A stretch of 64,000 nt of DNA from positions 121,533 to 185,532 of the forward strand of contig NZ_JACJPV010000005.1 in assembly GCF_014696225.1 (NCBI RefSeq). The letters are read 5' to 3'. Positions within the stretch are counted from its first letter, which is position 1. Each line of letters starts with the position of its first letter. Source of the DNA: Anabaena sp. FACHB-1237. Lineage in GTDB: Bacteria; Cyanobacteriota; Cyanobacteriia; Cyanobacteriales; Nostocaceae. The position numbers were made by a program, and so were the translations under genes. Of the stretch, positions 55,998 through 64,000 are shown piece after piece. The notes beneath the pieces were generated by a model. The model was not told the origin of the DNA. It saw nothing but the letters and a program-made list of their open reading frames with translations, and made no database searches.

Positions 55998-57251
55998 ATG
56001 GAAATTGCCATTATTGCCTTTTTAGCATTCTACCTGGCTTGTAACTTGGGTGCAAATGATGTAGCAAATTCTATGGGAACTTCCGTAGGTTCTCGGACTA
56101 TTAGCTTAAAACAAGCAATTATCATTGCGGGAATATTAGAATTTTTAGGTGCAGTTTTATTCGGACAAGAAGTCACTTCTACCCTGGGGACAAAAATCGC
56201 TAATCCCGAATTATTCGCTAATAATCCGCAAATTTTAGCTATAGGCATGGCAACAGTATTATTAACCGGAGGTATCTGGTTACAAATAGCCACAGCTAAA
56301 GGTTTACCCGTTTCCTCCTCTCATGCGGTAGTGGGAGCGATCGCTGGTTTTACTGCCGTATCATTAGGCATACAAGCCATAGATTGGCCATCTATTGGTT
56401 TAATTACTATTGGTTGGATTTTAACACCTGTAATCAGTGCAGCGATCGCCGCCCTTTTTTACAGCATCATCCAACGATGGATTTTTAACCAAGTTGATCC
56501 TGTCTCCCAATTACAGGAATGGATTCCCTGGCTCAGTACGTTATTATTAACCGTTTTTGGGATTATCGTCCTTCCAGAATTAACTCAACCCCTGAGTCAA
56601 TATCTCCTCCAGCAGATGACTATTAATATTCCTGCCCATGATTTAATAATAATATTCTGTATAGCATCCATATCAATGTTATCATTTGTCAGTTGGCGTA
56701 AAATCAGTCAAAATAAACAAATAGATAAAAACACCAATCAGCTACAACTAGAAAAAATATTTGCCCAATTTCAAGTATTAAGTGCCTGTTTTGTTGCATT
56801 TGCACACGGTTCAAACGATGTTGGTAATGCGATCGCTCCCTTAGCCGTTATTTTCCACATTAATAATTTTGGTAGCCTTACTACCAATAACATGATTACC
56901 CCCTTTTGGATACTTATAATTGGAGCAACAGGTATTGTTACAGGTTTAGCTATTTGGGGCAAAAAAGTGATTAGCACCATCGGCGAAAACATCATCAGTT
57001 TACAGCCCAGTAGTGGATTTTGTGCGGAATTGTCCACGGCCACCACAATTTTAATTGCTTCCCGTCTAGGCTTACCCGTATCCACATCTCACGCACTTGT
57101 GGGAGCAGTAGTTGGTATTGGACTAACGCAAAACTGGAAGTCCCTACAGGTTTCTACCCTGAAAAATATTGCTGCGGCTTGGTTAATAACAGTTCCTCTG
57201 AGTGCAGGTTTAAGTGCTATCATTTTTAGTATGATCAGGATTTTTTTTTGA
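55998..57251 (+). CDS. Inorganic phosphate transporter, Pit family
   Basis: 417 residues from ATG 55998. PHO4 fold with the duplicated signature GANDVANSMGTSVGSRTIS near the N-terminus and HGSNDVGNAIAPLAV in the second half, plus GLPVSSSHAVVGAIAGF and RLGLPVSTSHALVGAVVG. About ten to twelve membrane spans. Low-affinity, ion-coupled phosphate (possibly sulfate) uptake. An upstream in-frame GTG at 55962 is less likely. Family D element just upstream. The next gene starts 123 bases after its stop in the same direction. Confidence 0.93.
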   Translation: MEIAIIAFLAFYLACNLGANDVANSMGTSVGSRTISLKQAIIIAGILEFLGAVLFGQEVTSTLGTKIANPELFANNPQILAIGMATVLLTGGIWLQIATAKGLPVSSSHAVVGAIAGFTAVSLGIQAIDWPSIGLITIGWILTPVISAAIAALFYSIIQRWIFNQVDPVSQLQEWIPWLSTLLLTVFGIIVLPELTQPLSQYLLQQMTINIPAHDLIIIFCIASISMLSFVSWRKISQNKQIDKNTNQLQLEKIFAQFQVLSACFVAFAHGSNDVGNAIAPLAVIFHINNFGSLTTNNMITPFWILIIGATGIVTGLAIWGKKVISTIGENIISLQPSSGFCAELSTATTILIASRLGLPVSTSHALVGAVVGIGLTQNWKSLQVSTLKNIAAAWLITVPLSAGLSAIIFSMIRIFF

Positions 57252-57373
57252 GATAAATATATGAGTTTAGTAAATTTTTACCGTTTTCTACATTTTCCCA
57301 GGAAAATTAATATGTGTCTTGAGGACTTATCTACTCAATAACTGTATCATCAAGGTGTTAGAGGTTAAAACTC

Positions 57374-59716
57374 ATGGGGCGATTTGAGAAACGACCAGAA
57401 AACCCACGTGTTCGTGGTGACCTATCCAGAGCCGCAGAAAGTGCCCTATGGGATGTAGTTGAGGACTTGGAAAATCTTCAAAAAAACCTGCTGCGGACTT
57501 TACAAGAAGATGTTAAACGTCTGGAAACTGAAAAAAATAGACTATCAAAAGACATTGAAAAGTTAATTGAGGAAAAAGAAAAACTACAACAGTCACGTCA
57601 AATCACTGAACAGCAAGTTTTAATCCGCCAACTTGCAGAGGTTTTGGCTAAACATATCTCTTCTCAATTACAGTCTTCCTTAAAAACCCTCGCTACACAA
57701 GCCCTAGAAGAGGATAGAACTACTAATAACGCGCTAAATCCTAGTAAACTACATAATAATGTTACAGAGATTAATCAGAATCTCAGTAACATGATTGATA
57801 ATCTGGATGATACTGTAACCATTGCTTTTAGTTCCCTATTACAAGAACTCAAAAACTATCAAAGCAATCTTTCTCAACAGTTGTCTAGGATGTACAATCA
57901 ACAACAACAAGGTGAAGCTATTTTAGCAGAGTTTGTAAATCGGTTACGTAGCGAACTAGAAAAAAACAAAGAAACAAATTCTCTTAAAGGTGTTACAGGC
58001 GGATCTCCTACAGTTTTACAAATAAATGAACCCTATAAAAACGGTTCTACAAACTCCTTAGAAAAGCCTACACAAACAGTGATTGTGGAACCAATGGCTT
58101 TTATTCCGCAAACATTACCAGATAATGATTCTACAGCCGCTACTGGAATAATATTAGTTCCTCCTCCTGCTAAAACAGATACTCCTAGTAGTTCTGTTAT
58201 TATTCCTGATCCTGAAGTGAAAAATTCTGAGGAAACTAATTATGATGATGTTTACTCTAGTGATAATTCTACAAAATTACGACAAAATCATCACGAACCT
58301 GTGATTATTCCTGAATCTGATGGGAATTTACCAAATTTAAACTCAGGAAATAATCATGAAAATCAAACATCTGTAATTATTTCTGATACTTCTAATGTTA
58401 CTGATGGTAATTTACCAAATTCAGAAGAAATAGACAATTATCACAATTCTCAATCTCTTATTACTCCAAACTTAACTACCTCTACTGCAATTAATCCCAA
58501 TATATCAAATATAAACTTAACAAATGCAGAGGAAAAAAATCATCAATCTGTGACTCTTGTTAGTTCAGATGTAAGTTCTAATGTACCTGCATCTACTCCA
58601 TCTTCAGCTGTTGTGAGTAGTGCAAGAAAACAAATCAAAACTCCACAAAAACAGCCGCCACAAACTCTACTTCCTGATCCTGGAAAATTACAATTAGGAT
58701 TTATATTAATTGCTTTATCTACATTAGTTTCTTCTCTCTATAATGTAGCAATTAAAGCAGTTTTTTCCACAGGTAGTAATGCTTTGGTGAATTTGTCAGC
58801 ACAACAATTGATATTACCAACATTAGGGAATATTTTTTTAATTTTGATGTTGCGTCTACTAGTAGTTGTGCCATTAATGATTATGTTAGCTCCTATGTTA
58901 CATAATGATGTGTGGCAAGATATGGAAAATTTATTTAATTCCTTACGGGGTAATGGTATTAGCAAGAGTGTCAAACAAAAACAGACAAAAGAAGTATTAT
59001 TATTATCCGTAATTAGTGGATGTTTATTATTTTTATCTCAGGTATTAATTTACATTGCTGTGAGTGAAGTAAAAACCGGATCAGCGATCGCTCTCTTCTT
59101 TATTTATCCACTCATCAGCGTTTTTTTGTCCTGGTTTTTATTTCAAGAACGTCCCAATTTTTTAGCCGCAGGAGCAATGGCCGCTATTTTTTGTGGGGAA
59201 ATATTAATATTAAGTGTCCCCGCAGGATTTAATAATAGTTCCCTGGGTAGTATAACCGCAATTATCTCTGGTATTGCTTTTGCAATTTATATTATTCTCA
59301 CCAGAATATGCGCCATCAGGTTAAAAATTCATCCAGTTTCTTTAACTTTAATTCACTTTACCACCATGCTCCTATTAAGTTTTATTTGCTTAATAGTTCC
59401 CCTACCCAGTAACCTGGGTCTAGCCATTCACTCATCCAATATTCTCGAACTGATATTAAGTGCTTTTCTTTTGGGAGTCCTCACCCTTTGTGGGTATTTA
59501 TTTAACAACTTAGGTATACGTAAAATTGGCACACAAATATCATCTATCATTGGAGCTACAGTGCCTATTATTACAGTAATTTGCGCTGGAATATTACTAC
59601 AAGAATCATTAGATATCATCCAAATTTTAGGAGTGTTATTTGTTACAGTGGGAGCCACCAGTATTGCCTGGAAAAAAATGCCAAATAACTCCCCAAATTT
59701 AAGATCAAGAAAGTAA
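57374..59716 (+). CDS. EamA/DMT-family transporter with long coiled-coil N-terminus
   Basis: 780 residues. Residues ~1-100 are a coiled coil (ENLQKNLLRTLQEDVKRLET, NRLSKDIEKLIEEKEKLQQS), ~100-200 helical, and ~200-425 a Ser/Thr/Asn-rich disordered region with repeats of VIIPDPE and NLPNLNSGN type. From ~430 there are ten hydrophobic spans forming two EamA domains (first ends SWFLFQERPNFLAAGAMAAI, second ends LLQESLDIIQILGVLFVTVG). EamA proteins export small metabolites. The first ~430 residues are presumably cytoplasmic and could anchor or regulate the transporter. The N-terminal motif MGRFEKRPENPRVRGDLSRA looks conserved in cyanobacteria. Confidence 0.88.
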   Translation: MGRFEKRPENPRVRGDLSRAAESALWDVVEDLENLQKNLLRTLQEDVKRLETEKNRLSKDIEKLIEEKEKLQQSRQITEQQVLIRQLAEVLAKHISSQLQSSLKTLATQALEEDRTTNNALNPSKLHNNVTEINQNLSNMIDNLDDTVTIAFSSLLQELKNYQSNLSQQLSRMYNQQQQGEAILAEFVNRLRSELEKNKETNSLKGVTGGSPTVLQINEPYKNGSTNSLEKPTQTVIVEPMAFIPQTLPDNDSTAATGIILVPPPAKTDTPSSSVIIPDPEVKNSEETNYDDVYSSDNSTKLRQNHHEPVIIPESDGNLPNLNSGNNHENQTSVIISDTSNVTDGNLPNSEEIDNYHNSQSLITPNLTTSTAINPNISNINLTNAEEKNHQSVTLVSSDVSSNVPASTPSSAVVSSARKQIKTPQKQPPQTLLPDPGKLQLGFILIALSTLVSSLYNVAIKAVFSTGSNALVNLSAQQLILPTLGNIFLILMLRLLVVVPLMIMLAPMLHNDVWQDMENLFNSLRGNGISKSVKQKQTKEVLLLSVISGCLLFLSQVLIYIAVSEVKTGSAIALFFIYPLISVFLSWFLFQERPNFLAAGAMAAIFCGEILILSVPAGFNNSSLGSITAIISGIAFAIYIILTRICAIRLKIHPVSLTLIHFTTMLLLSFICLIVPLPSNLGLAIHSSNILELILSAFLLGVLTLCGYLFNNLGIRKIGTQISSIIGATVPIITVICAGILLQESLDIIQILGVLFVTVGATSIAWKKMPNNSPNLRSRK

Positions 59717-61049
<1,333 letters not shown>

Positions 61050-61178
61050 AAAGCCGTTAAATATTGACTTGAAATGATTTAAGCATCAATTGAAACACTT
61101 ACCAATTAACATAAGTAAAATCAAGACTATCCTAATCAGATAAAAAAATCAAATACAGATGATGTGCACCTATTTTTA

Positions 61179-61207
61179 TGTAGGTCAGTTTGTTAACTGC
61201 ACCTACA
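61179..61207. terminator. Hairpin downstream of hetR
   Basis: TGTAGGT and ACCTACA arms with inner CAGTT / AACTG, 130 bases after hetR. No long T-run, so termination is only possible. Confidence 0.4.
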
Positions 61208-61249
61208 ATATCAAAGTCCATCAAGGAGGATAAAAATTCTGTAGTGCGC

Positions 61250-61804
61250 CTAGATCCCGCCAGTACCAAAAGTTCGCTCCCTGGCATTAATACAAGTATC
61301 TAAAAATTGCACAGGAGTTAAATCTATCTCTCGACGTAAGGCAATCACACATTCGGCAAAGTCTAATGGTAATAAGCTGCGACCACAGTAAGCAAGAGCA
61401 TCTGGGGCTATTGCTGAGTCGGCTTTCACACCTTTACTAATACTCACCACACAAGTAGCTAGATCCTGGGGACGACGAGCTTGTTTGCAGGAATTAAGAG
61501 CATCTAAGGCTGAAATTTGCGTATGTTTACTAATATTAACTACACAAGCGGATAAGTCTGTTGGATATAGAGTTTTAGCACAACTTTGAGCGACTTGGTC
61601 TGGTGTAAGGCCTGTTTTTCTTAGTTGATTAGCACAAATTCGATATTCATTGGGAAATGAATCTGTAATGGCCATGGTAGGTAAAATACTGGCAAATAAA
61701 CTACTAATGGTCATAAATGATGCTGTAACTGTATTGAAGGTTTTGAAGAAATAATTGGGTTGTTTGTTCCCCAAGAGACTAATTTTTTTGATGCTATTTT
61801 TCAT
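61250..61804 (-). CDS. Secreted cysteine-repeat protein, unknown function
   Basis: 184 residues from ATG 61804. An earlier in-frame start at 61990 would overlap rpsD and remove the signal peptide, so I reject it. The N-terminus KKISLLGNKQPNYFFKTFNT VTASFMTISSLFASILPTMA ITD looks like a long export signal. The rest has about four units of ~35 residues, each with LTPDQVAQSC or ISALDALNSC, then a P-x-D-L-(A/S)-x-C-V-V-x-I-S line (YPTDLSACVVNIS, RPQDLATCVVSIS, LPLDFAECVIALR). Cysteines at fixed spacing suggest disulfide or metal pairing outside the cytosol. I do not recognise a named family. Divergent from rpsD, 185 bases apart. Confidence 0.8.
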   Translation of the reverse strand: MKNSIKKISLLGNKQPNYFFKTFNTVTASFMTISSLFASILPTMAITDSFPNEYRICANQLRKTGLTPDQVAQSCAKTLYPTDLSACVVNISKHTQISALDALNSCKQARRPQDLATCVVSISKGVKADSAIAPDALAYCGRSLLPLDFAECVIALRREIDLTPVQFLDTCINARERTFGTGGI

Positions 61805-61988
61805 AAGTATGTTTGTGATCGAATTGACAATTAGTGATTGGTGACTGGTGATTGGGTAAAATATAATTCTCCCTGCTCCCAACTCCTGACTGCTAATAGC
61901 TACTAAACAAATACTAGCCATAATCATCAAAATTATGTCATAATAATAAGTCTGGTAAATTTTAAAAAGGATTAAATTAAGGAAACTC

Positions 61989-62597
61989 ATGTCCCGATAC
62001 AGAGGGCCACGCCTAAGAATTGTACGCCGTTTAGGTGAATTACCTGGATTAACTCGTAAAAGTGCTAAACGAGCTTATCCCCCTGGACAACACGGCCAAA
62101 ACCGTAAAAAGCGTTCCGAGTATGCTATCCGCTTAGAGGAAAAGCAAAAACTCCGCATGAATTATGGTTTAACTGAAAAACAGTTGTTACGTTATGTTCG
62201 CAAAGCTAGACGAGTCACTGGTTCTACCGGAGAAGTGTTATTACAACTGTTAGAAATGCGCTTGGATAATACCGTTTTTCGGATGGGTATGGCTCCCACA
62301 ATACCAGCAGCCCGTCAATTAGTAAATCATGGTCACGTGACCGTGAATGGACGGGTAGTAAATATTGCCAGCTATCAGTGTCGTCCTGGTGAACTTATCT
62401 CAGTTAGAGATAAGGAAGTATCTAAAAAATTAGTAGAAGCTAACTTACAATATCCTGGTTTAGCTAATCTTCCTAACCATTTGGAATTTGATAAAAATAA
62501 GTTGGTTGGTAAGGTTAATGGTGTTGTTGAACGGGAATGGGTAGCATTACAAGTTAATGAATTACTTGTTGTAGAATACTATTCACGTCAAGCTTAA
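61989..62597 (+). CDS. rpsD: 30S ribosomal protein S4
   Basis: 202 residues. Starts [20 protein letters not shown] with an AAGGA seven bases upstream. It includes [31 protein letters not shown] and an S4 RNA-binding domain [34 protein letters not shown]. It binds 16S rRNA early in 30S assembly. The N-terminal zinc-ligand cysteines of some S4 proteins are absent, as in other cyanobacteria. The gene stands alone, not in the alpha operon. Confidence 0.98.
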   Translation: MSRYRGPRLRIVRRLGELPGLTRKSAKRAYPPGQHGQNRKKRSEYAIRLEEKQKLRMNYGLTEKQLLRYVRKARRVTGSTGEVLLQLLEMRLDNTVFRMGMAPTIPAARQLVNHGHVTVNGRVVNIASYQCRPGELISVRDKEVSKKLVEANLQYPGLANLPNHLEFDKNKLVGKVNGVVEREWVALQVNELLVVEYYSRQA

Positions 62598-62610
62598 TTT
62601 TTCTTGTATT

Positions 62611-62668
62611 GGTGCGTCAAGTGTTGGTACTTATTTGTTACTGCCAAATCTATCGCCATGACGCACCC
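62611..62668. repeat. Inverted repeat GGTGCGTCA / TGACGCACC
   Basis: Exact nine-base arms, 14 bases after rpsD, with CCTACC following. It may serve as rpsD terminator; the arms are shared with palindromes at 34341 and in family D elements. Confidence 0.65.
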
Positions 62669-62887
62669 TACCTAAATTATTAACTAACCTGATTAAGAGT
62701 ATGATTTCACGCACAAGCGATTTAGGAGCAGAGAGTAAAAGTTTCAACTCTAGTACCGCAGGGCGGAAGTCATGCATTCAAAACGAAGACGGTATAGGCT
62801 TTTGGACGATTTAGAATGGTTGATTTATTAACATTAGGTACTAAAAAATATTGGTAATTGATAAAGCAATGTCCAGTCTGAGCGCAG

Positions 62888-63814
62888 CTATCGCTGAACT
62901 TCAACAGTGAATGATTTTATAGCAGTACGAAGATTGCCGTGATGTTGATCTAGTAGCTGTTTAGAACTGATTGCGTCTAAGTTTGTCCAATACATTAATA
63001 GGGCTAATTTTACGGATTTACCACTGCTTTCTAGTAAAAAACCTGCGCCTTCTCGATTTAATCCTGTTAAGTCTTGTAGGATGCGTAGGGCGCGATCGCG
63101 TAATTTTTGGTTAGTCACTGCCACATCTACCATACGATTGCCATAAACCTTACCTAATTTTACCATGACGCTGGTAGAAAGTATATTTAAGGCTAGTTTA
63201 GTGACAGTACCTGCTTTTAATCTAGTGGAACCTGCGAGTATTTCTGGTCCTGTTAAGATGCGAATATCAATGTCTGCTTCAAATCTGACTTGGCTGGTGG
63301 GTACACAGGCAATAAAGATTGTTAAAGCTCCACGTTGTTTAGCTGCGTTTAGTGCGCCATGAACGAAAGGAGTAGTACCACCTGCGGTAATACCAATTAC
63401 TACATCTAATTGGGTAATTTGGCGTTGGGCGATCGCTGTTGCGCCATCTTCGGCATGATCTTCTAAGTCTTCAGAACTGCGAACTAAAGCTCCTGCACCG
63501 CCTGCTATAATGCCCTGTACTAGTTCTGGGGGTGTACAGAAGGTGGGAGGACATTCGGCGGCATCAAGTACGCCTAATCTGCCACTTGTACCTGCTCCGA
63601 TGTAAAATAAACGGCCACCTTGATCTAATCTAGCGGCAGTGGCATCAATAGCGGTTGCTAGTTCAAATTTAGCAGCAGCTACAGCAGCTACAGCTTTTTG
63701 GTCTTCACTATTAAATAATTCTACTAATTCTAACGCGCTGAGTTGGTCTAAATTCAGACTATGGGGATTTACTTCTTCCGTGAGGAGATGTCCGCGTTCT
63801 TCTAAATTGGTCAT
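62888..63814 (-). CDS. murQ: N-acetylmuramic acid 6-phosphate etherase
   Basis: 308 residues from ATG 63814 (MTNLEERGHLLTEEVNPHSL); the codons upstream (63823) are not needed. SIS-domain enzyme with LFYIGAGTSGRLGVLDAAECPPTF, IAGGAGALVRSSEDLEDHAEDG, and VVIGITAGGTTPFVHGAL. It cleaves the D-lactyl ether of MurNAc-6-phosphate during peptidoglycan recycling. Companion genes (anmK, murP) are not present here. The N-terminus LLTEEVNPHS.NLD matches the family. Complete and intact. Confidence 0.96.
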   Translation of the reverse strand: MTNLEERGHLLTEEVNPHSLNLDQLSALELVELFNSEDQKAVAAVAAAKFELATAIDATAARLDQGGRLFYIGAGTSGRLGVLDAAECPPTFCTPPELVQGIIAGGAGALVRSSEDLEDHAEDGATAIAQRQITQLDVVIGITAGGTTPFVHGALNAAKQRGALTIFIACVPTSQVRFEADIDIRILTGPEILAGSTRLKAGTVTKLALNILSTSVMVKLGKVYGNRMVDVAVTNQKLRDRALRILQDLTGLNREGAGFLLESSGKSVKLALLMYWTNLDAISSKQLLDQHHGNLRTAIKSFTVEVQR

Positions 63815-63875
63815 GATCTGCAATATCCTAATTTTATTAATCAGTGGTTTTTGGTATCAGACTAATAAGAAATTA

Positions 63876-64000
63876 GGACTTACGCATTGACAGAATAAAA
63901 AAATAGTGCATTGATAAATAAGGGTCGTCTAGTAATCGGTATGGGAGAATGAGAGAAATTACTAAACTCTCGACAGCACAATGCAACATAGACATCTACA
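63876..64000 (+). mobile_element. Possible left edge of an insertion sequence (runs off the window)
   Basis: GGACTTACGCATTGACAG matches the terminus of family D. 106 bases further in, ATGCAACATAGACATCTACA (63981 onwards) begins an open frame cut by the window end. This may be the start of a transposase that could mobilise family D elements. Only the end sequence and seven codons are visible. Confidence 0.4.

Noticed and set aside
62669..62887. Possible structured RNA between rpsD and murQ
   Set aside because: I could not draw a convincing tRNA, 6S or other known fold; no terminator is visible.

Overview
The window comes from a heterocyst-forming cyanobacterium (order Nostocales). The direct evidence is a complete hetR and a patX-like gene encoding an RGSGR peptide precursor, about 6 kb apart. 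It is supported by frequent GCGATCGC (HIP1) octamers, a Cph1-type phytochrome kinase, a DUF1816 protein and many small dispersed palindromes. The DNA is AT-rich and has long intergenic gaps full of relics, which fits the Anabaena/Dolichospermum/Aphanizomenon group; that narrower placement is inference.

Layout. 1-11.6 kb is mostly housekeeping: the N-terminal end of a SNF2-type helicase, a DEDD exonuclease, pnp, carA, a STAS protein that appears to start at ATT, Mini-RNase III, an RlmB-type methyltransferase with a repeat-rich N-terminus, a DUF1816 protein, an alpha/beta hydrolase and hisC. 11.9-16.1 kb is a collapsed CRISPR-Cas locus. A single open frame joins the first ~48 residues of a Cas3 helicase to the last ~140 residues of Cas1. 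It is followed by intact cas2, a leader and a 40-repeat/39-spacer array with no sequence variation among the repeats. 16.2-30.1 kb holds a secreted SHOCT-like protein, cutA, corA, a Rieske protein, a TerB-like protein, a GNAT enzyme overlapping a PMT-type glycosyltransferase, a phytochrome kinase followed by a receiver-kinase hybrid, trpD and a cytochrome b561-like protein.

30.7-40.1 kb is an accessory block on the minus strand: a DUF5131 gene with its TcmP partner (broken by one in-frame TAA), then a three-gene set of dynamin-like GTPase, actin/Hsp70-fold ATPase of ~1000 residues and a helical ~380-residue protein. The set resembles SrfABC of enterobacteria and is one candidate for an under-described system here. 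40.1-44.5 kb is gene-poor, with a GDSL-hydrolase pseudogene, larE and nested mobile relics. 44.6-53.9 kb carries topA, a small conserved gene, aroQ, an ADP-ribosylglycohydrolase-like protein, pgpH (7TM-HD) and an FAD oxidoreductase. 54-61 kb is the developmental region: patX, a methyltransferase, a phosphate transporter, an EamA transporter with a long coiled-coil/low-complexity N-terminus, and hetR. The window ends with a secreted cysteine-repeat protein, rpsD, murQ and the edge of what may be an insertion sequence.

Mobile relics. At least three ~100-120 bp MITE-like families (here A, B, C) with terminal inverted repeats, a GGACTTACGCA-ended family (D), a larger element (E) with a family-C copy inside it, and a ~33 bp palindrome present seven times explain most long gaps. 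Family A copies carry 8-bp target duplications and lie just upstream of corA and the phytochrome gene. Two family B copies supply the stop codon of the gene they abut.
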